Origin: UBA7672 sp041398245
Lineage (GTDB): Bacteria; Pseudomonadota; Alphaproteobacteria; Caulobacterales; Hyphomonadaceae
DNA: 64,000 nt
Assembly: GCA_041398245.1 (NCBI GenBank)
Contig: JAWKVC010000008.1
Location: forward strand, 1-64,000
Reading direction: 5' to 3'
This document shows positions 25,361 through 34,528 of the stretch, in pieces (position 1 is the first letter of the stretch; each line of letters starts with the position of its first letter). The notes below the pieces were generated by a model. It was not told the origin of the DNA. It saw only the letters and a program-made list of their open reading frames with translations, and ran no database searches. A program made the translations under genes and the position numbers.

Positions 25361-25508
25361 AGATTACCCTCCGCCGCGGCGTCCCGCGGACCCGCCTCTC
25401 GTTGGGCCGGACCCTAGCCAGCCCGGAATTGACCCGCAACAGTGCGCGATATCCCGATCGCAAGGCAGCCTGTTGCGCCTGCGAACACGCTTTCTGGAAG
25501 GCTGTTGC

Positions 25509-26009
25509 TCAGATATCGACCGTTCCGGGGTCGCTGGCGCGCCGCCACGGACCGCGATAGCGCGGATCGTCCCGCCGTCGGCGGTCGGGGCCAAAGTAGC
25601 CCGGTGTCTGCACAAACGGCCTGCGCCGCTCGATCACAGCGTTGACGCGGTTGGCCACGTCGACCGCCCGGATGGGCTTCACGAGGAACTCATCCACACC
25701 GGCATTGATCGCATCAATCACACGGCTGCGCTCGGAATAGGCGGTGATCATAATTATGGGCAGGTAGCGGTTGGGACTTTCGGGATCCAGCCGGATGCGG
25801 CGGCAGAACTCCAGCCCATCGAGACCGCCGAGCTTCAGGTCAACGAAAGCGATATCGATTTCGCCGCCCGCGACAGTCGCGAGGGCCGAATTGCAGTCGG
25901 CTGCCTCGCCGATTTGCCTCATGCCGAACCCGGCGAGGATCGCGCGCACCAGTCCACGCATGTGCGCATTATCATCCAGGATCAGCGCGGAGACGCTCTC
26001 CAGAGTCAT
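25509..26009 (-). CDS. CheY-like response regulator
   Basis: 166 residues from ATG 26009. A single receiver domain: acidic pair Asp12-Asp13 in LILDDN, phospho-acceptor Asp57 in FVDLKL, Thr89 in MITAYS and Lys111 in LVKPI. A C-terminal tail follows with GPDRRRRDDPRYRG, a pattern common in alphaproteobacterial single-domain regulators of unknown output. No kinase gene is nearby. A TTG two codons upstream is an alternative start. Confidence 0.88.
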   Translation of the reverse strand: MTLESVSALILDDNAHMRGLVRAILAGFGMRQIGEAADCNSALATVAGGEIDIAFVDLKLGGLDGLEFCRRIRLDPESPNRYLPIIMITAYSERSRVIDAINAGVDEFLVKPIRAVDVANRVNAVIERRRPFVQTPGYFGPDRRRRDDPRYRGPWRRASDPGTVDI

Positions 26010-26253
26010 TCGCAAGTCGTCCCATGCCGTCCCGCGCGGACGGTCGCCTGCCCCATCAGGCGTCCCAAGAACCAGCTACCTCGGCCGCTTTCAGGCGGTC
26101 GGGTCTAGACTGTTCATACGTCAAGACAAGCGCAATTATCGATAGCCTGATACTGACTTGATGCCTGCCGGACTATGACCTGTCTTCGAGTAAGTCTTGT
26201 AACGTTTTGTATCTGCTCATCCTCTCGAGGCCGCGGCGGAAGGCATCGCATCA

Positions 26254-26400
26254 ATGGCTGAGAACAAGACCATGCGCCGCGCAGGGCTGTTGATCGCGTC
26301 AGAGGGCGCGTATGACCGGCCTCGCACGGAATCCGGGCAGTGGCGCGCGCCCGCCTTTCGACTAGAAGTGCTCCACTTCGTGAGGAGAAAAGCCAGTTGA
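26254..26400 (+). CDS. Small ORF (48 aa) overlapping hldE start
   Basis: The 388-base gap between the regulator and hldE contains an AT-rich stretch (about 26105-26220), a likely promoter area, and then this 48-codon frame. It begins ATG 26254 behind GGAAGG and ends TGA 26398-26400. The stop overlaps the TTG start of hldE (TTGA), an arrangement of translational coupling. The peptide is basic (ends HFVRRKAS) with no recognised domain. It may be a leader peptide or spurious. Confidence 0.35.
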   Translation: MAENKTMRRAGLLIASEGAYDRPRTESGQWRAPAFRLEVLHFVRRKAS

Positions 26401-27857
26401 GTCTTGGCAGAAGCGACATCGAACGCCTGAGCGGGGGAACCGTCCTCGTCGTCGGCGACGTGATGGTTGACCATTACGTCACGGGCCGTGTCCAGCGCGT
26501 CTCCGATGAAGCCCCTGTTCCAGTTATCCATGTCGCCGATGAACGCTGGACGGCCGGCGGCGCGGCCAACGTCGCCGCCAACATAGCTGCGTTGGGCGGT
26601 CGTGCGGTTCTGGTTGGCCTCACGGGCGGCGACCCGGCTGGATCAACGCTCGCCGGCGTGCTCGCCGTCATGTCGGATCGTGTCGAATCCCACCTGGTCA
26701 CCGAGCCGGGACGGCCCACCACGATCAAGACCCGCTATATGGGCGGACAACACCAGATCGTCCGCGTCGACCGCGAACAGGCCGCGCCTGTCGCGCGCAA
26801 TACCGAAGACCAGCTGGTTCGCATCATTGAGGAACTCACCGAGGACTGCGGCGCGATCATGCTGTCGGACTACGCCAAGGGCACGCTGACCGACCGCGTG
26901 CTGGCCGCAGCGATAGCCGCGGCCAAGAAGGCCGGCGTCCCCGTTATCGTCGACCCCAAGCGCGCGGACTGGTCCGCCTATTCCGGCGCGGCAATAATCA
27001 CGCCCAACCGCAAGGAGCTTCAGCACGCCACGAACGTAGCTTGCAGTGGTGATGATGAATGCGCCAGCGCGGCCGCGATCGCGATGAAAACGACGGGCGC
27101 AGCCATCCTGCTGACGCGTTCCGAACAGGGCATGTCGCTCTATCGCGACGGTCAGCCGCCGCTGCATCTCGCCGCCAAGGCGCGCGAGGTGTTCGACGTA
27201 TCAGGCGCCGGCGACACGGTCGCCGCAACCGTGGCGCTCGGCCTTGCCGCCGGCCTTGCTTCGGAAACGGCGATGCAGGCCGCCAATATCGCCGCCGGGA
27301 TCGTCGTCGCCAAACGCGGCACCGCTACGGCATCGCCCGACGAACTGATGGCGGAGATAGGCCTCTCCGAGCGCGGCCTCGGCGATGCGCCCGGCGCCCT
27401 GTCGCTCGCCGAAGCAAAATCCCGCCGCGAAGCCTGGGCTCGCGAAGGCCTCACCGTCGGCTTCACCAATGGCTGTTTCGATATTCTTCACGCTGGCCAC
27501 GTGTCGCTGCTCCGCCAGGCGGCGGCGGCTTGCGACCGGTTGATCGTGGCGCTCAACACCGACGCCTCGGTGAGCAGCCTCAAGGGTCCTGACCGGCCGG
27601 TACAATCGCAGGATGTACGCGCTGCCGTGATGGCGGCCCTCAAGGGTGTCGACGCCGTCATCCTGTTCGGCGAACCCACGCCGATCGACGTGATCCGGGA
27701 GCTTCAGCCGGATGTACTGGTGAAGGGCGCCGACTATGCCGAGGACCAGATCGTCGGCGCCGATGTTGTCCGCGCCCGGGGCGGCCGCGTCCTCCGCATC
27801 TCGCTGGTCGATGGCCAGTCGACCACGAAAGTCATCGAGAAATCCCGCAAGACCTGA
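26397..27857 (+). CDS. hldE: Bifunctional heptose kinase/adenylyltransferase HldE
   Basis: HldE makes ADP-heptose for the lipopolysaccharide core. The N-terminal part (about residues 1-320) is a PfkB-type kinase: GDVMVDHYV, GGAANVAANIAALGG, and the C-terminal signature DVSGAGDTVAAT. The C-terminal part (about 345-486) is a nucleotidyltransferase with GFTNGCFDILHAGH (the HxGH motif) and KGADYAEDQIVGA. TTG at 26397 is chosen because GAGGAG lies nine bases before it; the frame is open further upstream without a good RBS. It starts the envelope carbohydrate region. Confidence 0.9.
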   Translation: MSLGRSDIERLSGGTVLVVGDVMVDHYVTGRVQRVSDEAPVPVIHVADERWTAGGAANVAANIAALGGRAVLVGLTGGDPAGSTLAGVLAVMSDRVESHLVTEPGRPTTIKTRYMGGQHQIVRVDREQAAPVARNTEDQLVRIIEELTEDCGAIMLSDYAKGTLTDRVLAAAIAAAKKAGVPVIVDPKRADWSAYSGAAIITPNRKELQHATNVACSGDDECASAAAIAMKTTGAAILLTRSEQGMSLYRDGQPPLHLAAKAREVFDVSGAGDTVAATVALGLAAGLASETAMQAANIAAGIVVAKRGTATASPDELMAEIGLSERGLGDAPGALSLAEAKSRREAWAREGLTVGFTNGCFDILHAGHVSLLRQAAAACDRLIVALNTDASVSSLKGPDRPVQSQDVRAAVMAALKGVDAVILFGEPTPIDVIRELQPDVLVKGADYAEDQIVGADVVRARGGRVLRISLVDGQSTTKVIEKSRKT

Positions 27858-27930
27858 CAACGGAGCCTTCGCCCGTTAACGATCTGCGTTAAAGCTTCCC
27901 TGATGCCGCCATGGCAGGGTGCGCGCCGTC

Positions 27931-29259
27931 ATGACCGCAGCCTTTCTCACAAGCGATGCGATAGCGTCCTGGGGACGCGTCGTGCGTGCGCCCCATCGCG
28001 TTGCGCGACCGCGCTTTGCCGATGAACTGCCCGCGCTTGTCGGCTCCCTCTCGCCGGATGACCCCGCCCTTCCCGTCGGCCTGCGGCGGTCCTATGGCGA
28101 CAGCAATCTCAATCCTGACGGCCGGCTCATCGACATGACAGGCCTCGACCGCGTCATCTCCTTCGATCGCACAACCGGCGTGATGCGCGCCGAGGCAGGA
28201 CTTTCACTGTCGCAGGCGCTGCAGCTGCTGGTTCCCGCCGGCTGGTTCCTGCCGACGACGCCGGGCACGCGCTTTGTCACGCTGGGCGGCGCCGTCGCCA
28301 ACGACGTCCATGGCAAGAACCATCATAGCGCCGGCAGCTTCGGCGCCTCCGTCACGCGGTTGAAACTCTTGCGCACGGACGGCTCTGCCAATGAACTTGT
28401 TCCTGGCGATCCGCTCTTCCACGCGACAATCGGCGGCCTCGGTCTTACAGGTGTCATCGCCTGGGTCGAGTTTCGCGCCGTCCGCATCCCTTCGACCGAC
28501 CTCGACGCGCAGGATGCAGAATTTTCTCACGTGCAGGACTATTTCGAGCGCGCGGCCGAGGCGCACACACGCTTCGAGCACACCATGGCGTGGATCGATT
28601 GCCTGTCCGGTGGCGCACGCCTTGGCCGTGGTGTGCTCTCCATGGCGAACTGGCGTCCACATGGCGATCTTGTCCCGCATCGCGAGGATCCGAAGCTGGC
28701 CATGCCCATGGATGCGCCGGGCTTTGCCCTCAACAGCCTCAGCGTGCGAACCTTCAACAGCATCAGGCATGAGCTGAAGCGCATGCGCGCGGGCCCCTAT
28801 GTTTCACACTACGAGCCTTTCCTCTATCCGCTGGATGGGATCGCGAACTGGAACCGCCTCTATGGCCGCGACGGCTTCTTTCAGTATCAGTGCGTCCTGC
28901 CCCCGGCGACCGCGCGCGAGGGCATCATCGAACTCTTGAAGGTCATCGCCGCGTCCGGCCAGGCGTCCTTCCTCGCCGTTCTGAAGGATTTCGGCGCTCA
29001 CCCCGCGGCCGGTCTCATGTCCTTCCCGATGGAGGGCACGACGCTGGCGCTCGATTTCCGTAATCTGGGTGAACGAACCCTTTCCCTCATGGCCGATCTC
29101 GACAGTATCGTGCTGTCGGCCGGGGGCAGGCTCTATCCGGCCAAGGATGGCCGCATTTCCCCAGCGATGTTCGCGGCGGGGTTTCCGAAATTGCAGGATT
29201 TCCGTGCTCAACTGGACCCGGGGCTCACATCGGCCTTCTGGCGTCGGGTTTCGGGGTAA
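27931..29259 (+). CDS. DprE1-like FAD-dependent sugar oxidase
   Basis: A vanillyl-alcohol-oxidase-type flavoprotein of about 442 residues. The FAD-binding region includes YGDSNLNPDGRLIDMT and the run DVHGKNHHSAGSFG (residues 125-138), which is nearly identical to DprE1, the oxidase of decaprenylphosphoryl-ribose 2'-epimerization in mycobacteria. The substrate Lys in LYPAKDGR (Lys418 in M. tuberculosis) is kept; the residue aligned with its Cys387 appears to be Ala (TTLALDF). The next gene is a DprE2-like reductase joined by TAATG, as in the mycobacterial pair. GTG at 27919 is an alternative start. Confidence 0.75.
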   Translation: MTAAFLTSDAIASWGRVVRAPHRVARPRFADELPALVGSLSPDDPALPVGLRRSYGDSNLNPDGRLIDMTGLDRVISFDRTTGVMRAEAGLSLSQALQLLVPAGWFLPTTPGTRFVTLGGAVANDVHGKNHHSAGSFGASVTRLKLLRTDGSANELVPGDPLFHATIGGLGLTGVIAWVEFRAVRIPSTDLDAQDAEFSHVQDYFERAAEAHTRFEHTMAWIDCLSGGARLGRGVLSMANWRPHGDLVPHREDPKLAMPMDAPGFALNSLSVRTFNSIRHELKRMRAGPYVSHYEPFLYPLDGIANWNRLYGRDGFFQYQCVLPPATAREGIIELLKVIAASGQASFLAVLKDFGAHPAAGLMSFPMEGTTLALDFRNLGERTLSLMADLDSIVLSAGGRLYPAKDGRISPAMFAAGFPKLQDFRAQLDPGLTSAFWRRVSG

Positions 29260-30062
29260 TGGACGGGTCGGCAGGGTTTTCGGCGATGCAGGCGCAGGCA
29301 GGCGCTTCAGTCAGGGCAAGCAACCGCGTTGTCATCCTCGGCGCGCTGTCGGCCATCGCCATCGCGACCGCGCGCCTCTATGCGCAGGAAGGCGCCGCCA
29401 TCGTCATCGTCGCCCGCAACCCCGAGCGTCTCGACACGCTGGCCGCCGATCTGCGCGCGCGCGGGGCCGCGCAGGTTGAAGTCGCGGCGCTGGATCTTGA
29501 AGCTGAAGCGATGAACGCGCCTGCCCATATGACCGACTGGAAACAGCGACTTGGCGGGCTCGACCATGTCCATCTCGTCTACGGCTATCTCGGCACGCAG
29601 GAAAAGGCGTCCGCCAGTCCATCCGAACTCGCGCGCATCACCGCCAGTAACTATGCCTCGGCCGTGCAATGGTGCGAGGCGGCCGCGAATATCTTTCGCG
29701 AGCAGAAGCATGGTTCTCTGGTCGCCGTCTCCTCGGTCGCCGGCGATCGCGGTCGCCAGTCGAACTATGCCTATGGCGCCGCCAAGGGCGGTCTGGCGCT
29801 CTACGTTCAGGGTCTCGCGCATTCACTGGCGCCGACGGGCGCCCGCGCCGTGGCGGTGAAGCCCGGCTTTGTTGACACGCCGATGACAGACGGAATGAAA
29901 AAGGGCGGCCCTCTCTGGGCCAGCCCCGAACAAGTCGGCCGCATCCTGCGCCGCGCCGCCGACAAGGGCGGGCCGATCCAGTACGCTCCCGGCAAATGGC
30001 GCCTGATCATGACGGTGATACGGTCAGTTCCAGCCTTCATCTTCCACAAGACCAAGGTCTGA
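29259..30062 (+). CDS. DprE2-like short-chain reductase
   Basis: 267 residues of the short-chain dehydrogenase fold. The dinucleotide motif is degenerate (VVILGALSAIAIATA in place of TGxxxGIG), as is also seen in DprE2 proteins. The catalytic Ser and Tyr-x3-Lys lie in VAVSSVAGDRG and NYAYGAAKGG. The partner would reduce the 2'-keto intermediate made by the upstream oxidase to give the epimerised pentose. It overlaps the upstream stop by one base (TAATG), indicating coupling. Confidence 0.75.
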   Translation: MDGSAGFSAMQAQAGASVRASNRVVILGALSAIAIATARLYAQEGAAIVIVARNPERLDTLAADLRARGAAQVEVAALDLEAEAMNAPAHMTDWKQRLGGLDHVHLVYGYLGTQEKASASPSELARITASNYASAVQWCEAAANIFREQKHGSLVAVSSVAGDRGRQSNYAYGAAKGGLALYVQGLAHSLAPTGARAVAVKPGFVDTPMTDGMKKGGPLWASPEQVGRILRRAADKGGPIQYAPGKWRLIMTVIRSVPAFIFHKTKV

Positions 30063-30143
30063 GCGGGCTCGGCGGCCCGCATCAGCTTTACATCCAGACA
30101 CAGCAACAGCATCACTCACACAGACAGCCGCCAGCGAGGACAG

Positions 30144-31106
30144 ATGACCCGGGCAAGCTCACTTCTCGAAAACCGCGCTCTGGTATCAGGCGGCTCCGGC
30201 TTTCTCGGCTCGCATCTTTGCGACCGACTTCTGGCGCGTGGTCAGGAAGTTCTGTGCGTCGACAACCTGTTCACCGGCCAGAAGCGCAACATCGCCCATC
30301 TGCATGACAACCCGAAATTCGAGTTCATGCGCCACGACGTGACCTTCCCGCTCTTTGTGGAGGTCGATCAGATCTGGAACCTCGCCTGCCCGGCCAGCCC
30401 GATCCATTACCAGCACGACCCCGTGCAGACGACCAAGACATCGGTCCATGGCGCGATCAACATGCTCGGCCTCGCCAAGCGTCTCGGCGCCAAGATCCTC
30501 CAGGCCTCGACGTCGGAAGTCTATGGCGATCCCAGCGTCCATCCCCAGACCGAGGATTATTGGGGCAATGTCAATCCAATCGGCCCGCGCTCCTGTTATG
30601 ATGAGGGAAAACGCTGCGCCGAGACGCTGTTCTTCGACTATCACCGCCAGCACCGCCTGCGCATCAAGGTGATCCGCATCTTCAACACCTATGGGCCGCG
30701 CATGCATCCGGCCGATGGGCGCGTCGTTTCCAACTTCATCGTGCAGGCGCTCAAGGGCGAGCCGATCACCATCTATGGCGAAGGCACGCAGACGCGCTCC
30801 TTCTGCTATGTCGATGACCTGGTCGAAGGGATGATCCGGCTGATGGATTCAGGCGATGACATCACGGGCCCGATCAATATCGGCAATCCGGGCGAGTTCA
30901 CGATGATTGAACTGGCCGAGGCCGTGCTGAAGCTGACCGGCTCGAAGTCGAAACTGGTCCGCATGCCGCTGCCAGCGGATGATCCCAAGCAGCGCAAGCC
31001 CGACATCACACGCGCCCGCACGCATCTGGGCTGGGAGCCGAAGGTGCAGCTCGAAGATGGCCTCAAGGAAACCATCGCCTACTTCAGAGGATTGCTGGCA
31101 GGCTGA
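30144..31106 (+). CDS. uxs: UDP-glucuronate decarboxylase (UDP-xylose synthase)
   Basis: 320 residues of the extended short-chain dehydrogenase fold. GGSGFLG (16-22) binds NAD; catalytic Tyr152-x3-Lys156 in CYDEGKR, Thr/Ser in ASTSEVYGDP with Glu125, and the Uxs-specific TGQKRNI, WNLACPASPIHYQ and RIFNTYGPRMHP. It makes UDP-xylose from UDP-glucuronate for cell-surface glycans. It follows the DprE1/2-like pair after 81 bases and faces the lhgO gene. Confidence 0.9.
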   Translation: MTRASSLLENRALVSGGSGFLGSHLCDRLLARGQEVLCVDNLFTGQKRNIAHLHDNPKFEFMRHDVTFPLFVEVDQIWNLACPASPIHYQHDPVQTTKTSVHGAINMLGLAKRLGAKILQASTSEVYGDPSVHPQTEDYWGNVNPIGPRSCYDEGKRCAETLFFDYHRQHRLRIKVIRIFNTYGPRMHPADGRVVSNFIVQALKGEPITIYGEGTQTRSFCYVDDLVEGMIRLMDSGDDITGPINIGNPGEFTMIELAEAVLKLTGSKSKLVRMPLPADDPKQRKPDITRARTHLGWEPKVQLEDGLKETIAYFRGLLAG

Positions 31107-31112
31107 CCGAAG

Positions 31113-32231
31113 CTAGTTCGCCAGCCGGCGACGCACCTCTTCCGCGATGGCCAGCGACGAGGTGAGCCCCGGGCTCTCGATGCCCAAAAGGTTCACCAGC
31201 CCGGCTATGCCGTGGAGTTCCGGTCCATCGATCCGGAAGTCCGCCGCCGGTTCCCCCGGTCCGGACAGCTTGGGCCGGCAGCCGGAATAATCTGGCGTGA
31301 TCGCCTTGTCCGGCAGGCCCGGCCAGTAACGACGGATCGCATCGTAGAATGACTCCGAGCGCTTCGGATCGACCGTGTAGTCCACCTGCGCCGGATCATC
31401 CGTCGACAGCCATTCGACATCCGGCCCGAACTTCATCCGCCCGGCCAGATCCAGCGTGACGTGGACGCCTAGCCCGCCATCGACCGGCGCGGGATAGATC
31501 AGCCGCGTAAACGCCTGCCGGCCCGCGCAGCCAAAGTAGTTGCCCTTCGCCAGCACAAATTTGGGAATGTGCTCGGCGGGATAGCCTGCGATGGATCTGA
31601 CGACGCGGTGCGCGCCAAGTCCGGCGCTGTTCACAACCCGCCGGCACAGGATCGACGATGGCGCCGCCCCGCCCGTGATCACCTTGAAGCCGCCATCGGC
31701 CTGCGGCGCGATATGCTCCACCGGCGTCTCGAACGCGATGAAGCCGCCATGGTCCTCGATCTCGCCCTGCAGGGCGAGCATGTAGGCGTGGCTGTCGATG
31801 ATCCCGGTTTCGGGCGACCACAGCGCGGCGGTGCAGGACAGGTTCGGCTCCCACGCCATCGCTGTCGCGCCGGACACCATCTCCAGCCCCTCGACGCCGT
31901 TCCGGACGCCCATCGCATGGATGCCCTCGATCTTGGCCGTCTCCTTGTCGGAGGTCGCGACGATCAGCTTGCCGCGCTTCATGTGCGGGACGCCGCGCGC
32001 GGTGACATAGGCGTAGAGCTTCCGCCGGCCGGCCACGCACATGCGATGGCGCAGGCTGTTGGTCGGATAATACATTCCGGCATGGATCACTTCGGAATTG
32101 CGCGAGGACGTCCCCGTCCCGATCCCGTCCATCGCCTCAAGCACGATGACGTCGTGACCGGCGCGGGCGAACTCCGCCGCCACGGCCAGACCGACAGCCC
32201 CCGCTCCGATGACGACGACGTCCGTGTCCAT
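31113..32231 (-). CDS. lhgO: L-2-hydroxyglutarate oxidase-like FAD oxidoreductase
   Basis: 372 residues from ATG 32231. DAO-type flavoprotein: GAGAVGLAVA (9-18) at the N-terminus, GTSSRNSEVIHAGMYYP (residues 40-56), characteristic of LhgO/L2HGDH, and GIESPGLTSSLAIAEEV at the C-terminus. It would oxidise L-2-hydroxyglutarate (or a related 2-hydroxyacid) to the 2-oxo acid and pass electrons to the quinone pool. It ends seven bases from uxs on the other strand and is probably not part of the polysaccharide set. The 155 bases to nadE form a divergent promoter region with an AT-rich patch. Confidence 0.82.
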   Translation of the reverse strand: MDTDVVVIGAGAVGLAVAAEFARAGHDVIVLEAMDGIGTGTSSRNSEVIHAGMYYPTNSLRHRMCVAGRRKLYAYVTARGVPHMKRGKLIVATSDKETAKIEGIHAMGVRNGVEGLEMVSGATAMAWEPNLSCTAALWSPETGIIDSHAYMLALQGEIEDHGGFIAFETPVEHIAPQADGGFKVITGGAAPSSILCRRVVNSAGLGAHRVVRSIAGYPAEHIPKFVLAKGNYFGCAGRQAFTRLIYPAPVDGGLGVHVTLDLAGRMKFGPDVEWLSTDDPAQVDYTVDPKRSESFYDAIRRYWPGLPDKAITPDYSGCRPKLSGPGEPAADFRIDGPELHGIAGLVNLLGIESPGLTSSLAIAEEVRRRLAN

Positions 32232-32386
32232 TAACCACCTGTTGAGGACAGTTTCCTCTGACAAGCCGCACAAGCAAGTTCAGCGCCTCGCCGGGACGGG
32301 ATGTAATCCTGTTTCCTGATAATTACGTTTAGAGGTGTATAGCCTCGCGTTGAGAACCAGCCGGTTGGGTGATAGGCGCTTACGGA

Positions 32387-34450
32387 ATGGCAGCCGCGTT
32401 CAACAATCTGTACGCCCATGGCTTTGTCCGCGTCGCGGCGGCCAGCCCGCGCGTGCATCTGGCCGATCCGGCCGCCAACGCCCGCGAGACGATCGAGCTT
32501 GCCCGCCAGGCCGACAAATCGGGCGCGACCCTTGTTGTCTTCCCGGAGCTTGGTCTCGCCGGCTACACGCTGGACGACCTGCACATGCAGGCGACGCTGC
32601 TCGCCGCCGTCCGCGACGCTGTTGCACGCGTGAAGGAAGCCAGCCGCTCGCTCGCGCCCGTCATCATTGTCGGCGCGCCGCTGGAGGTTGGCCCCGCCAT
32701 CCATGGCTGCGCCGTGGTGATCCATCGCGGCGCCATTCTCGGCGTCGTGCCGAAAAGCTATCTGCCCAACTATCGCGAGTTCTACGAAAAGCGGCAGTTC
32801 GGCATGGCGGCTGACGCCACGGTTGAAGAGATCACGCTGGCCGGCGAGGTCGTCGCTTTCGGAACCGATCTTACCTTCGACGCAGCCGACATTTCCGGCT
32901 TCTCGCTTGCGGTCGAGATCTGTGAGGATGTCTGGTCGCCCCTGCCGCCTTCAACCTTTGCGGCCCTCGCGGGCGCGACCGTGATCGCCAATCTCTCCGC
33001 ATCGAACATCACGATCGGCAAGGCTGCCGAGCGCGACATGCTCTGCCTCTCGCAGTCCGCCCGCGCCTCTTGCGGCTATGTCTATGCCGCCGCCGGGTAT
33101 GGCGAATCGACAACTGACACGGCATGGGATGGCCAGCTCGCCATCTACGAACTCGGCGCCAAGATCGCAGAGTCAGACCGCTTCCCCGATGGCTCCGTCC
33201 TGCTCACCGCCGACATGGATCTGTCGCGCATCCAGCACGACCGCCTGCGCAACGGCACCTTCCGCGACACGGCGCGCAACCACAAACGCCGGCTCAAGCG
33301 CCGCCGCATCCAGTTCGCCGCCGCGCCGGATCGCGATGCGCCGCTGCCGCTCGCGCGTCATGTCGATCGTTTTCCCTTCGTGCCGGACGATGAGACGCTG
33401 CTCGATCAGGACTGTTTCGAAGCCTACAACATCCAGGTTCAGGGTTTGCGCCGCCGCCTCGAAGCCTCTGGCGTGAAGAAGGCGGTGATCGGCGTTTCGG
33501 GCGGCCTCGACTCGACACAAGCCCTGCTCGTCGCTGTGCGCGCGTTCGATCTGATGGGAGCGAAGCGCAAGGACATTATCGGCGTCACCATGCCGGGCTT
33601 CGCCACCACCGAGGGCACGAAGTCCAACGCGCACGCCCTGATGAAGGAACTCGGCGTCGATGCGCGCGAGGTCGACATCAAACCGATGGCCTCGCAGATG
33701 CTGGCCGATCTCGGCCATCCCTTCGCCAAGGGGAAGAAGGTCTACGATATCACTTTCGAGAATGTGCAGGCGGGCCTTCGCACCGACTATCTCTTCCGTC
33801 TCGCCAACAAGGAAGGCGGACTGGTCGTCGGCACCGGCGACCTCTCGGAGCTCGCGCTCGGCTGGTGCACCTATGGCGTCGGCGACCATATGAGCCACTA
33901 CAACGTCAACGGCGCGGTGGCGAAAACACTGATCCAGCATCTCATCCGCTGGAGCGCGGCGAGCGGACACTATTCCGAGGGCGCAGCAGACGTCCTGCGC
34001 GCCATCCTCGAACAGGAAATCTCGCCCGAACTCGTGCCGCCGGGCGCCGATGGCAAGCTGCAGTCGACCGAGGATACGATCGGTCCCTACAACCTGCACG
34101 ATTTCTTCCTCAATCAGGTGATCCGCTGGGGCGCCGGCCCCGCACGCATCGCCTTTCTTGCTCACGCTGCCTGGGGCGATGCGGATGCGGGCGAATGGCC
34201 CATGCATGTCGCCGCCCGGGATCGCGTCGCCTACGACATGCCGGCCATCGTGAAGTGGCTCGAAGTCTTCACGAAACGCTTCTTCGTGACCAGTCAGTTC
34301 AAGCGTTCGGCCGTCCCCAACGGACCGAAGGTGACATCCGGCGGCGCCCTTTCGCCGCGCGGCGACTGGCGCATGCCCTCCGACTCCTCCGCCGCGCCCT
34401 GGCTCGACGAGATCGCGAAACTGAAAGCGCAGCTCGATCTCAAGGGCTGA
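32387..34450 (+). CDS. nadE: Glutamine-dependent NAD+ synthetase
   Basis: 687 residues from ATG 32387. The N-terminal nitrilase-type glutaminase has the triad Glu54 (VFPELGLAGY), Lys123 (VPKSYLPNYREFYEKRQF region) and Cys179 (AVEICEDVW); the C-terminal synthetase has the ATP P-loop GVSGGLDST and the NaAD segments FRLANKEGG and GTGDLSELALG. It makes NAD from nicotinate adenine dinucleotide using ammonia channelled from glutamine. The size matches the long form found in mycobacteria and many alphaproteobacteria. Confidence 0.94.
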   Translation: MAAAFNNLYAHGFVRVAAASPRVHLADPAANARETIELARQADKSGATLVVFPELGLAGYTLDDLHMQATLLAAVRDAVARVKEASRSLAPVIIVGAPLEVGPAIHGCAVVIHRGAILGVVPKSYLPNYREFYEKRQFGMAADATVEEITLAGEVVAFGTDLTFDAADISGFSLAVEICEDVWSPLPPSTFAALAGATVIANLSASNITIGKAAERDMLCLSQSARASCGYVYAAAGYGESTTDTAWDGQLAIYELGAKIAESDRFPDGSVLLTADMDLSRIQHDRLRNGTFRDTARNHKRRLKRRRIQFAAAPDRDAPLPLARHVDRFPFVPDDETLLDQDCFEAYNIQVQGLRRRLEASGVKKAVIGVSGGLDSTQALLVAVRAFDLMGAKRKDIIGVTMPGFATTEGTKSNAHALMKELGVDAREVDIKPMASQMLADLGHPFAKGKKVYDITFENVQAGLRTDYLFRLANKEGGLVVGTGDLSELALGWCTYGVGDHMSHYNVNGAVAKTLIQHLIRWSAASGHYSEGAADVLRAILEQEISPELVPPGADGKLQSTEDTIGPYNLHDFFLNQVIRWGAGPARIAFLAHAAWGDADAGEWPMHVAARDRVAYDMPAIVKWLEVFTKRFFVTSQFKRSAVPNGPKVTSGGALSPRGDWRMPSDSSAAPWLDEIAKLKAQLDLKG

Positions 34451-34528
34451 GTTCTGACGACACCGCAGCAAGCTTGGCATTCTGGCGCACGCCGCTAGAT
34501 AGGATATTCAGGCAGCAGCAGGTTCGTC

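Noticed and set aside
26217..26531. Minus-strand 104-codon frame before hldE
   Set aside because: It overlaps the hldE start antisense, has no RBS or family similarity, and crosses the coupled 48-codon frame.
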